Source: Prescottella sp. R16 (GTDB taxonomy: Bacteria; Actinomycetota; Actinomycetes; Mycobacteriales; Mycobacteriaceae). From it: a stretch of DNA of 64,000 nt. The notes under the pieces were generated by a model. The model saw nothing but the letters and a program-made list of their open reading frames with translations. It was not told the origin of the DNA and ran no database searches. Made by a program: the position numbers and the translations under genes. The DNA lies in contig NZ_CP130943.1 of the NCBI RefSeq assembly GCF_030656875.1, forward strand, positions 1,054,001 to 1,118,000, in the 5' to 3' direction. Positions 20,698 to 28,124 of this stretch are shown here, piece by piece. Position 1 is the stretch's first letter. Every line of letters begins with the position of its first letter.

Positions 20698-21096
20698 GTG
20701 ACCGAATGGCAGTGTGTCGGGGCCGCCGCCGACTTCCGGGACGGCGCCGCGCACGCGGTCCGTGCGTTCGACACCGACCTCGTCGCGTTCGCCGACCGGG
20801 CCGGCGCCATCCACATCTTCGACGCCCGCTGCCCGCACATGGGCGCCGACCTGAGCAAGGGGCGTGTCGTCGGCGACCACCTCGACTGTCCGGCACACCA
20901 GTGGCGGTGGAACGGCGCCGGAAAGTGCGTCGGCGGTTCCCCGAAACCGACACCGCTGCGGGTGTGGCCCACCGAGGAACGCGACGGACAGGTGTACGTG
21001 CGTGTTCCCGAGGCCCGGGCCTACGGGCGCTCCACCCGACCCGGCCCGGCCGAATGGTTCGGTGGGGTGCCGGCGCCGGCAGGGGAGCGGCGGTGA
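20698..21096 (+). CDS. Rieske [2Fe-2S] domain protein
   Basis: Small soluble Rieske protein of 132 residues. The cluster ligands are complete: Cys45-Pro-His47 (RCPHMGADL) and Cys64-x-x-His67 (DCPAHQWRW). Such stand-alone domains act as ferredoxins for ring-hydroxylating oxygenases or as part of larger complexes; no oxygenase is adjacent. A strong AAGGAG precedes GTG 20698. It starts 28 nt after the symporter, so it may share that transcript. Confidence 0.88.
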   Translation: MTEWQCVGAAADFRDGAAHAVRAFDTDLVAFADRAGAIHIFDARCPHMGADLSKGRVVGDHLDCPAHQWRWNGAGKCVGGSPKPTPLRVWPTEERDGQVYVRVPEARAYGRSTRPGPAEWFGGVPAPAGERR

Positions 21097-21144
21097 CCTC
21101 GAAGGGTTCGGGGGCTGCGGGGGTTTCGGACCGCTGAACCACTG

Positions 21145-21375
21145 TCAGGGAACACGATCGGTCCAGACGATCGTGACGTCCTCAGCGACCTCGACCTCCG
21201 ACAGATGGAGATACTCGAGGACCATCTCGCGGGCGGCGTCGAGACTCCTGGTCCCGTAGGTCTGTGTGGTGCCGTGACCGTCGATGTCGAGTACGAGACC
21301 TCTGATCCACCGTCGTCGTTGCCACCACGGTGCACGAGTCTCCCACCGGGTCACTGCCACTCGAATCTCATCCAT
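21145..21375 (-). CDS. Small conserved hypothetical protein, 76 aa
   Basis: I do not recognise a named family. From ATG 21375 the protein reads as a small alpha/beta fold: MDEIRVAVTRWETRAPWWQ, WIRGLVLDIDGHGTTQTYG, SLDAAREMVLEYLHLSE and VEVAEDVTIVWTDRVP as successive strand or helix-like segments. The pattern resembles short actinobacterial proteins related to HicB-like or toxin-antitoxin-associated folds, but this is weak. The in-frame extension upstream of 21375 has a different composition and was excluded. Confidence 0.55.
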   Translation of the reverse strand: MDEIRVAVTRWETRAPWWQRRRWIRGLVLDIDGHGTTQTYGTRSLDAAREMVLEYLHLSEVEVAEDVTIVWTDRVP

Positions 21376-21501
21376 TCCGGCCAGCATCTCACGGCAGGCA
21401 GGGCGGCAGCGTTGTGGGCACGACTCCACACCGACGTCATGAACTCGTACAGCCGGCAACGACCTGAAGCGTGAAGGGTTCCCGGACGATAGTCTGCGAT
21501 C

Positions 21502-21882
21502 ATGACCACCTCGGGGCCGATCGAGGAATCCGAATCGTTGATGCTGGCGCGGCAGTTCCTCGGCCGAACAGTCGATCTCACCATCGACAGACCCTACGGA
21601 AGCCGCCACCCGTCCTTCGGATTCCTCTACCTGGCCAACTACGGTTACGTCCCTGGCACGCTTGCCCCCGACGGCGAAGAACTCGACGCCTACTACCTGG
21701 GCCCGCCCGAACCGATGACCTCAGCACACGGCACCTGCATCGGGATCATTCACCGACTCGACGACGATGACGACAAGCTCATCGTCGTTCCCGGTGACAG
21801 CGCCACCCTCGACGACAATGCCGTCGCGGCCGCTGTCGAGTTCCAGGAGATCGCGGGAAACTACGTCGTCATCAGGACCTGA
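21502..21882 (+). CDS. Compact inorganic pyrophosphatase-like protein
   Basis: Protein of 126 residues with segments of the family I pyrophosphatase fold: VDLTIDRPYGSRHP, YLANYGYVPGTLAPDGEELDAYYLG and IGIIHRLDDDDDKLIVVP. The NYGYVPGT and DGEELDAY elements correspond to the YGFIPQT and DPxDVLV regions that hold active-site Tyr and Asp residues. The protein is shorter than the usual 160-175 residues and lacks the long C-terminal helix. Small proteins of this type are annotated as inorganic diphosphatases, but activity is not certain. ATG 21502 was chosen; it lies in a patch of small accessory genes. Confidence 0.7.
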   Translation: MTTSGPIEESESLMLARQFLGRTVDLTIDRPYGSRHPSFGFLYLANYGYVPGTLAPDGEELDAYYLGPPEPMTSAHGTCIGIIHRLDDDDDKLIVVPGDSATLDDNAVAAAVEFQEIAGNYVVIRT

Positions 21883-22043
21883 CCCTCGAGCCTCCGCCTG
21901 TAGATCGGCTGTTTCGTTGATCGCGGTGCGGTAGAACATCAGCGAATCGGTGAGTGCGAGTAGATCTTCGACGTGGGTATGCGAGTTCGGCAGCCGGTGT
22001 GCGGTTCGGGTATCGCTCACGACTCTGCCGGAGTCCTGAAGGT

Positions 22044-22766
22044 TCAGGACAGGGAAGTCTGGCGGGGCAGGGTTGTCATCCAGGGCACCTGCTCGGGAGG
22101 GCTGTCGGGGACGGGAGGTGGGGTGGGTGTGGTGAACCGGGTGATCGACGCCGGTGTTCCCAACTCGGCACGGAGTGCGGGATCGAAGGCGTAGGCGCGT
22201 AGGTCGGTGAGCATTGTTTCCGGGGCTACCGGGATCAGAGGCCCGACGAGCCGGAATCCGCCCGCCCGCCGGATCGGGTCACGTGCGATCCCGAACGGGA
22301 TCGCCAGGACCACTCCCACCGCCATCGCCACCGAGCCGGGGCCGACGAGGATCGCGAGAAATTGGTTCATCTCCATCTCCCCGAACATCACCGGCTGTCC
22401 GGCGAGCAACTGCCGGACTATGAACCATCCCATCCCGCCGAATACTGCTGCCCCGCCGAGCATGACGAGCGTGATGCTGACCGAGGTCCGGATCACCGTT
22501 TCGGTCCCGTAGACCACGACCAGGTCACGGTCCCAGGGCAGCAGCCGGCTCAGCTCCCGGTGGTGGATCATCGACCAGATCACCGGCGTCGCGCCGGCAA
22601 CTATCAGTCCGACCCCGACGTAGGTGCCGCTGATCACGAAGTACAGCCCGACCGGTCCGGCGAGGAGTGCTGTCCCCCAGCGGGTTGCGATCGAACGCCG
22701 GTTGAACGCCGACGCCCACTGCGGCACCGCACGACTCGAAGCCCGATTCACCGACACTGCTCTCAC
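22044..22766 (-). CDS. Hypothetical membrane protein, about 240 aa
   Basis: No named family recognised. GTG 22766 is preceded by GAGAGG at 7 nt, which decides the start over longer upstream frames. Predicted helices are at about residues 25-60 (two close segments), 80-105 and 125-150, with a cytosolic C-terminal part containing GFRLVGPLIPVAPETML and a proline-rich tail (TTPTPPPVPDSPPEQVP). Codon use is actinobacterial but GC is lower than in the core genes. It belongs to the variable 21-25 kb patch. Confidence 0.6.
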   Translation of the reverse strand: MRAVSVNRASSRAVPQWASAFNRRSIATRWGTALLAGPVGLYFVISGTYVGVGLIVAGATPVIWSMIHHRELSRLLPWDRDLVVVYGTETVIRTSVSITLVMLGGAAVFGGMGWFIVRQLLAGQPVMFGEMEMNQFLAILVGPGSVAMAVGVVLAIPFGIARDPIRRAGGFRLVGPLIPVAPETMLTDLRAYAFDPALRAELGTPASITRFTTPTPPPVPDSPPEQVPWMTTLPRQTSLS

Positions 22767-22945
22767 TTCGCTGCCTCTCGTGCTGCTACGCCGGCCTGAT
22801 GGCCGATCCACTGAGCTGCCACTGCTCCGGAGGCAGCGCCGGCATCGCCACCGCGCTACGGCATCATGGTCGTGATTCACATCGGCCGATCGAGCTACTT
22901 CACACCATCTGACATGCAATTACACGACTTCGCCGAAGCCCTGCA

Positions 22946-23509
22946 CTAACTAATTGACATTCCGGACCCGCCGATGCCCGAGTCGTGCTGGTCACCGTGC
23001 GATACGCACAGTGCGCCGCTAGGATCTCGGGCAAGGAGGTTGGTTGTGACAGCAGCGATGTCGTGCGCTTCGACACCGCCGCTCCGGGTGAACGACACCG
23101 AGAAGTAAACGGCGTCGCCGTCGATGCGGTACCGCTGAGCGTGAACCTGCATTTCGCCTCCGCCCTCGAGGAGGATGGCGAATGTCGCGAGCGGCCCATC
23201 GGGAATGCCCCAAATTTGTTGAGGATCGTCAAGCAGCGCTCCACCCTCCAGAAGGTAAGGCTGGTAGTCGACCTCTGGGTAGTTGTCGAAGCCCCCTCGC
23301 TGCACGATGCTCGTCGGAACGGTCGCCGTGTCGAAGATAACTCCCGGCTGCCCTTCCAAAAGAACCGAGAACAAGATCAGTTCCGACTTCTCGACCACCT
23401 CGAAAGAATCGGACAGAACCCGGATCCTTCCAGGCCTGTTCAGAACAGGCGTTGCAGAGTCAGCCTTCATCATCTGCGGCGTATCCCAACTCTGGCGAGA
23501 GTCGATCAC
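22946..23509 (-). CDS. Hypothetical protein, 187 aa
   Basis: No family recognised. GTG 23509 has AGGA 8 nt upstream. The sequence is soluble and beta-rich: FEVVEKSELILFSVLLEGQ, GVIFDTATVPTSIV, AVYFSVSFTRSGG, ending in a glycine/serine-rich tail. No signal peptide or catalytic motif is visible. Base composition near the start is clearly less GC-rich than the genome average, consistent with acquired or fast-evolving DNA. It is oriented with the three other minus-strand hypotheticals around it. Confidence 0.55.
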   Translation of the reverse strand: MIDSRQSWDTPQMMKADSATPVLNRPGRIRVLSDSFEVVEKSELILFSVLLEGQPGVIFDTATVPTSIVQRGGFDNYPEVDYQPYLLEGGALLDDPQQIWGIPDGPLATFAILLEGGGEMQVHAQRYRIDGDAVYFSVSFTRSGGVEAHDIAAVTTNLLARDPSGALCVSHGDQHDSGIGGSGMSIS

Positions 23510-23580
23510 TTCGTAAATCCTAGAAACTTATTGCCCTTCTCGATGGCGTTCTTAAATCGGGAAGATCCACTTTCCTGGCT

Positions 23581-23961
23581 CTACGCGAAATATGGAGGTT
23601 GGTTGCCCCGTTGCGTGGATTCGCGGTCCTTGTAATGAGGTTTGGAGTATCGGTTGATTCGGGGCGGCGGTGTTCCGCGGCAGCGCGGTGGCCAATACGA
23701 GTAACGTGACGCGAATCCCGGCTCCCGGCGCCCATCGGGCCCCTTTCTGGAAACAAGTGATGTCCACCAAAACGCGAAGAACCACGATACGAGCCAGGTG
23801 AGGACCGCGACAATGGCCGCCGTTTTGATGGTGGGCATGCCGAGAGCGAACAGCACACTGCTGACGGCTGACGCGGTCCAGTAGAGGTGTGGACCGTACT
23901 TCCGATTCGGGCAGAGCATCGCGACATTGAATGCTACGAACCCTAGCAGGATGAAGATCAC
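23581..23961 (-). CDS. Small hypothetical membrane protein, 126 aa
   Basis: Unrecognised protein. The first 70 residues form two or three membrane helices (MIFILLGFVAFNVAML, LYWTASAVSSVLFALGM, IVAVLTWLVSWFFAFWW). The last 50 are polar and rich in Arg, Pro and Asn. The start GTG 23961 has AAGGA too close to be ideal, so a downstream start is possible. It is separated by 13 nt from the exported protein gene at 23975-24358, so the pair is probably one transcript. Confidence 0.5.
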   Translation of the reverse strand: MIFILLGFVAFNVAMLCPNRKYGPHLYWTASAVSSVLFALGMPTIKTAAIVAVLTWLVSWFFAFWWTSLVSRKGPDGRREPGFASRYSYWPPRCRGTPPPRINRYSKPHYKDRESTQRGNQPPYFA

Positions 23962-23974
23962 TTCCTTGAAGGCC

Positions 23975-24358
23975 TTAGACTGCTATCGATTGGGGAGGCC
24001 GGTACATCGATTTCCGCGGCATGAGCAGTACTGCGATCGCTGCGATGCTTCCGAAAACGGCACTTAGGCGCCAACTCTCGTCGGTTGTTGACAACCAAAC
24101 TACAAGGGTTGCCGCTAGGAGAGGAACGATGAGAAGAACCCCTCCCGGGTGAACCGCGACAACGCCAGATTCGGCACCGGATTCGCCGACAATTCCGTCG
24201 CCGACACCCCCCAGCACCCACCCGTCGTCGGTCGTCTTCGAGTCCGACTTCGACTCCAACGCAACCGGATTCGCGACCGCCGCAACCGACCCCGCGACCA
24301 CGCACCCGCCCGCGACCGCTGCGACGACGACAGACTTCTTCCACCACGACACCAGCAC
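23975..24358 (-). CDS. Hypothetical exported/membrane protein, 127 aa
   Basis: GTG 24358 is preceded by GGGGAG at 5 nt, a convincing site. The N-terminus MLVSWWKKSVVVAAVAGGCVVAGSV in parts is a signal peptide or anchor, followed by a glycine-rich stretch (DDGWVLGGVGDGIVGESG) and two C-terminal helices (LLIVPLLAATLVVWL and VFGSIAAIAVLLM). No family is recognised. It is the first gene of a minus-strand unit reading away from the 325-nt intergenic region. Confidence 0.6.
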   Translation of the reverse strand: MLVSWWKKSVVVAAVAGGCVVAGSVAAVANPVALESKSDSKTTDDGWVLGGVGDGIVGESGAESGVVAVHPGGVLLIVPLLAATLVVWLSTTDESWRLSAVFGSIAAIAVLLMPRKSMYRPPQSIAV

Positions 24359-24684
24359 AGAAACTCCCCACCGTGACCACGCGTGTAACCCCGCAGCCGG
24401 AACCTTACCGACCGTCTAGTCTCAAATTAACGCACACTTGGAAACGGACCAAGCCGGCAATCGTGTGACTCGCGACGCGTCGCCCCGGGCCGGTCCGTCG
24501 TACTACGACCGGACCGGACGGGTCCCGCAGCCACACTTCGCCTTCACGGACATCCCCAGCCGCCCACTATGTTCGAGAAGTGTCGCGTGAGGGTGGGGTT
24601 CGTCGACGAGTTGGCGTCGGTAGCGATCTTCAGTCCCGAACCGATCTACCGATACACACCTGCCGACACTCCTGGGGGATCGAC
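24359..24684. other. 325-nt gene-free divergent promoter region with one hairpin
   Basis: No gene is supported here. It separates the minus-strand exported protein (start 24358) from the plus-strand lipoprotein (start 24685) and so must hold both promoters. The segment 24415-24440 is AT-richer than the flanks. An imperfect hairpin lies at 24490-24517: 8-bp outer arms CCGGTCCG/CGGACCGG, inner TCGTA/TACGA, one bulged C. Confidence 0.5.
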
Positions 24685-25287
24685 ATGAAGAGCAAGCTCG
24701 TCGTCGCTGCCGCGGCGATCTTGGTTTCGTTCGGCGTGACCGCGTGCGGATCGGGAAACGGCCCGGCCGATCCGGTAACCACCACACCAACGACCACCCC
24801 TGCTGCTGTCACGAGCACAACCACCACGTCGCCGACTCCGACGACTGTCGAAGTCGCGCCGATCACCTTCGACTGTGGTGACCTGTCGATCTATCAGTCC
24901 GGGACCGCCCTGTACTCCGACGGCACCACCGGCTACGAACCCTCGTGCGATACCTACGTGCCGTCGACGACAGCCGAAGCCCCGGCGAAGATTCTGAGGT
25001 ACTGCGACTATCCAGGGACCGCCGTCTACACCGACGGCACGTACTCCACGACCGACCCGGCCTGCGCTCGGATGCGTGCCGAGACCGACACGAACACCGA
25101 CCCGAACCCTGGCGGGGGTTACCCGTACGACCCCGAGGAGGACCGTGACGGCGACGGCGTCGTCCATGGATACGAACGCTGCGGTGTCCGCTGCGGCAAG
25201 GCGCCGACCAGCGGCGACATCCAGACACAGCACGGCTGCGAACAGGGGTACATCACCGGCCGCCTCTGCGATCCGTACACCGGCTGA
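24685..25287 (+). CDS. Lipoprotein with duplicated Cys repeat and calcium-binding-like loop
   Basis: Surface lipoprotein of 200 residues. The signal peptide ends in lipobox GVTAC, followed by a Thr/Pro-rich linker of about 30 residues. Two similar units follow, each bounded by cysteines: GTALYSDGTTGYEPSC and GTAVYTDGTYSTTDPAC. A later DRDGDGVVHGYE resembles an EF-hand/Excalibur calcium loop. The C-terminus PTSGDIQTQHGCEQGYITGRLC is a pattern I associate with exported actinobacterial proteins. GGGGGA precedes ATG 24685. Function is unknown; it sits directly upstream of a NarL-type kinase gene. Confidence 0.75.
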   Translation: MKSKLVVAAAAILVSFGVTACGSGNGPADPVTTTPTTTPAAVTSTTTTSPTPTTVEVAPITFDCGDLSIYQSGTALYSDGTTGYEPSCDTYVPSTTAEAPAKILRYCDYPGTAVYTDGTYSTTDPACARMRAETDTNTDPNPGGGYPYDPEEDRDGDGVVHGYERCGVRCGKAPTSGDIQTQHGCEQGYITGRLCDPYTG

Positions 25288-25339
25288 CGACGATCGGCTT
25301 CCGCCGCACCGCCCGACGTCGTCGTTATCGTGTGTCGTG

Positions 25340-26512
25340 ATGGTTGATGAATCTGCGTTCACGCGTGTCGCGCGACTTCGTCTGGGTCTGCACGTTCTCG
25401 TTGTCGTTCTGGCGCTGATCGTCCTGCTGCGGGCGGTGCTGCTGTCCGAGGCATCGGCGGGATGGATCGGTGCCTTGACTGCGCTGTTCGTTGTCGTTCA
25501 CATCGTGGGCGCCTGCTCGTTGAACGCTCCGGTTGCGCGCTTCGCTTGGCTGGGATCGCTGTGCGCGGTGTGGGTGGCGATGGCGCTCCTGGGCGCCGAC
25601 GCGGCCTACGTATCGTTCGGGCTCATCCTGCTTTTCATGACCGAGGTGTCGTTGGTCCCCGCGGTGTCGGTGGTGGCGGTGATCACTGTTGTCAACGTGC
25701 TGATCGGTGTCCATACTCGCGGCCAGTGGGGCGGAGCGCTGGTCGGGTCGTTGCTCGGGGCTGTGGTCGGTGTCGTTGTGGGACTGGGTTTTCGAGTGCT
25801 GTTCCACGAGACGGAGCGCCGGCAGCAACTGATCGAGGATCTGCATCGCACTCGCGCAGAGCTGGCGGAAACGGAGCGCTCCGCCGGTGAACTGGCCGAA
25901 CGTGAGCGGTTGGCCCGAGAGATCCACGACACCGTCGCCCAGGGGCTGAGCAGCATCCAGATGCTGTTGCACGCCGCCGAGGCCGAAAACCTGCCCCCGG
26001 GCGCTGCAGACAAGATCGTCATGGCTCGGCGGACCGCGTCGGCAGGATTGGCGGACGCCAGACGGCTGATCGCGGCCCTCTCGCCCGCCGATCTGGCGGG
26101 AAGCTCACTCGTCGACGCGTTGGGCAGGGTGTGCGAGCGCGCCGCCGCCGGGAGGTGTGACGTGCATCTTCTTGTGGAGGGACAGGCCCTGTCTCTACCG
26201 ATGCCGGTGGAGTCGGCCCTGGTGCGCCTTGCCCAGGGGGCTGTGTCGAACGTCGTGCGGCATGCCGATGCCCGCCACGCCGTCGTCACTCTCGGCTACG
26301 GTGCTGACGCCGTCCGTCTGGACGTGGTCGACGACGGTCACGGATTCGACGTCGGGATCCTCGACGATCCTTCCGCGCACAACTTCGGCCTCAACGCCAT
26401 GCGGACCCGTGTCGAGCAGCTCGACGGGCGGTGGTCCATCGAATCGGAGCCCGGCCACACCGCGATCTCGGTGACGTTTCCGCTCGCACAGTCAGGGGAG
26501 GAGCCGCGATGA
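25340..26512 (+). CDS. NarL-type sensor histidine kinase (HisKA_3)
   Basis: Kinase of 390 residues. About five or six N-terminal helices (residues 15-160) form a membrane sensor with no large external loop. A coiled segment leads to the HisKA_3 motif ERERLAREIHDTVAQGLSSIQML, and the HATPase has RLAQGAVSNVVRHA and NFGLNAMRTRVEQLDG. ATG 25340 is preceded directly by in-frame GTG 25337; no Shine-Dalgarno is obvious, so leaderless translation is likely. The stop overlaps the response regulator ATG by 4 nt. Confidence 0.92.
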   Translation: MVDESAFTRVARLRLGLHVLVVVLALIVLLRAVLLSEASAGWIGALTALFVVVHIVGACSLNAPVARFAWLGSLCAVWVAMALLGADAAYVSFGLILLFMTEVSLVPAVSVVAVITVVNVLIGVHTRGQWGGALVGSLLGAVVGVVVGLGFRVLFHETERRQQLIEDLHRTRAELAETERSAGELAERERLAREIHDTVAQGLSSIQMLLHAAEAENLPPGAADKIVMARRTASAGLADARRLIAALSPADLAGSSLVDALGRVCERAAAGRCDVHLLVEGQALSLPMPVESALVRLAQGAVSNVVRHADARHAVVTLGYGADAVRLDVVDDGHGFDVGILDDPSAHNFGLNAMRTRVEQLDGRWSIESEPGHTAISVTFPLAQSGEEPR

Positions 26513-27144
26513 TTCGGCTGATGCTCGCGGACGATCATGCGATCGTCCGCGCCGGACTACGAGCACTGCTCGAACGGCACGCGGACGAAATCGAGATCGT
26601 CGCCGAGGCCTCCACCGGTGAAGAGGCCGTTGCGCTGTGCCGTGACGAGTCGATCGATCTCGTCCTCATGGATCTGCGGTTCGGGACCGGACTGAGCGGC
26701 GTGGAGGCGACCAGAGAGATCCGCTCCCTGCCGAGCGCTCCGCAGGTCCTGGTGGTGACGAACTACGACACCGATGCCGAAATTCTGCGCGCGATCGAGG
26801 CCGGTGCCAGCGGCTATCTCCTCAAGGACACCGCGCCGGCCGAACTCTTCACGGCAATCGTCGCGGCCGCCGGGGGTGCGAGCGCGTTGTCACCCGCGGT
26901 GGCCTCGAAACTGATGGCGCAGATGCGTGATCCGGGGCCGACCCTCACCCCCCGTGAGATTCAGGTGTTGGAGGCTGTCGCCGCAGGATTCTCCAACCGG
27001 GAGATCGCGCGCCGGATGTTCCTCAGCGAGGGCACCGTCAAGACGCACCTGACGAACACGTTCGGCAAATTGGGTGTGCGATCCCGGACTGCAGCTGTTG
27101 CGCAGGCACGTTCGCGGGGGATCATCGACGGCACCATCGACTAG
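26509..27144 (+). CDS. NarL/FixJ-family response regulator
   Basis: Response regulator of 211 residues. The receiver domain has MLADDHAIVRAGLRALL, phosphoacceptor Asp in VLMDLRFGTGLSGVE, and YLLKDTAP. The C-terminal LuxR helix-turn-helix contains LTPREIQVLEAVAAGFSNREIARRMFLSEGTVKTHL. It is partner to the kinase at 25340 by overlap. The following genes (DUF2871, DUF3817, MMPL transporter) run in the same direction after short gaps and are candidate targets. Confidence 0.93.
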   Translation: MIRLMLADDHAIVRAGLRALLERHADEIEIVAEASTGEEAVALCRDESIDLVLMDLRFGTGLSGVEATREIRSLPSAPQVLVVTNYDTDAEILRAIEAGASGYLLKDTAPAELFTAIVAAAGGASALSPAVASKLMAQMRDPGPTLTPREIQVLEAVAAGFSNREIARRMFLSEGTVKTHLTNTFGKLGVRSRTAAVAQARSRGIIDGTID

Positions 27145-27233
27145 CTCTACCGCCGAGTTCGACGGGTCTCTATCCAAAGTCGTAGACGAATCTCACCGTT
27201 CTTCCGATGTGCCGGGCTCCGGATTTCGGTCGG

Positions 27234-27707
27234 ATGGAAGGTGTGAAGATACTTGTCAATTCCGCGTTCGGTTACGCCGTTGCGGGTCTGGCGTCCGGCC
27301 TGTACTACCGGGAGCTGACCAAGGCCCAGGACTTCGACGGACCGACTCAACTTTCCGTCGTGCACACCCATTTCCTGGTTCTCGGTGTGCTGTTCCTACT
27401 GATCGTCGCGATCTTCGAGCGCCTGTTCGTGCTGTCGGCCAACCCCCTCTACCGGTGGTTCTCCGTCACCTTCCACGCCGGCCTGATCCTCACTGTGTCG
27501 ATGCAACTCGTCCACGGGACCATGCAGGTCTTCGGTAAGGAAGCATCGGCCGCGATCTCGGGGATCGCCGGGATAGGCCATGTCCTGCTGACTGTTGCCT
27601 TCGTGGTCTTCTTCCTCACGCTCCGCTCGGCCGTCGCGCGTGATCCGGAACATGCTCGATCCTTCGAGAAGGAAAGCGTGCCAACGAGTCCGGAGGGTGC
27701 CGCATGA
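27234..27707 (+). CDS. DUF2871 family membrane protein
   Basis: Membrane protein of about 157 residues with four helices. It contains LVNSAFGYAVAGLASGLYYRELTK at the N-terminus, HTHFLVLGVLFLLIVAIFERLF, and LTVSMQLVHGTMQVFGKE with AGIGHVLLTVAFVVFFLTL, fitting DUF2871 (a small COX15-like four-helix family). Conserved His residues in HTHFLVLG, LVHG and GIGHVLL could bind haem, but this is speculation. GTG 27243 is an alternative start that fits family N-termini well. It overlaps the next gene by 4 nt. Confidence 0.82.
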   Translation: MEGVKILVNSAFGYAVAGLASGLYYRELTKAQDFDGPTQLSVVHTHFLVLGVLFLLIVAIFERLFVLSANPLYRWFSVTFHAGLILTVSMQLVHGTMQVFGKEASAAISGIAGIGHVLLTVAFVVFFLTLRSAVARDPEHARSFEKESVPTSPEGAA

Positions 27708-28093
27708 CCGACCGGCAGCCATATCCGGTGGAGCACTCGAATGCCCGCATTCTGGTGCGAGCCTTCCGTGTCGTTGCAACGCTGGAAGCGGTGACCTGGC
27801 TCGGGTTGCTGATCGGCATGTACCTGAAGTGGATCGCGAAGAGCACCGAGGTCGGCGTCCGGATCTTCGGGTCCCTGCACGGGGCGGTGTTCGTGATATT
27901 CGTCGTGCTCTCGATCGCGATGTACGTCAAGCTCGGCTGGCGCCTGCGGACCCTGCTGTTGGCGTTGGTGTCCTCGCTGCCTCCGTTCGCCACGATCGCG
28001 TTCGAGGTATGGGCTGCCCGCACCGGACGCTTCGTCCCGGGCGCGGACCGCTACTCCGACTTTCCATCCCGCTATCCGACATCGGTGCGATGA
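27704..28093 (+). CDS. DUF3817 family membrane protein
   Basis: Membrane protein of 129 residues. Three helices hold the DUF3817 pattern: FRVVATLEAVTWLGLLIGMYLKW, FGSLHGAVFVIFVVLSIAM and WRLRTLLLALVSSLPPFATIAFEVW. The SLHG motif is characteristic. Function is unknown; members are small integral membrane proteins widespread in actinobacteria and often near transporters. The ATG overlaps the DUF2871 stop by 4 nt, and the MMPL gene begins 32 nt downstream. Confidence 0.85.
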   Translation: MTDRQPYPVEHSNARILVRAFRVVATLEAVTWLGLLIGMYLKWIAKSTEVGVRIFGSLHGAVFVIFVVLSIAMYVKLGWRLRTLLLALVSSLPPFATIAFEVWAARTGRFVPGADRYSDFPSRYPTSVR

Positions 28094-28124
28094 ACGCATT
28101 CCCGTCGGGATCGGACGTCACGAT

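Noticed and set aside
21721..22020. Possible 99-codon minus-strand gene reading SHTHVEDLLALTDSLMFYRTAINE
   Set aside because: Its 5' half lies in an intergenic gap and looks protein-like, but it has no clear ribosome site and the 3' half is antisense to the pyrophosphatase-like gene; at most a relic.
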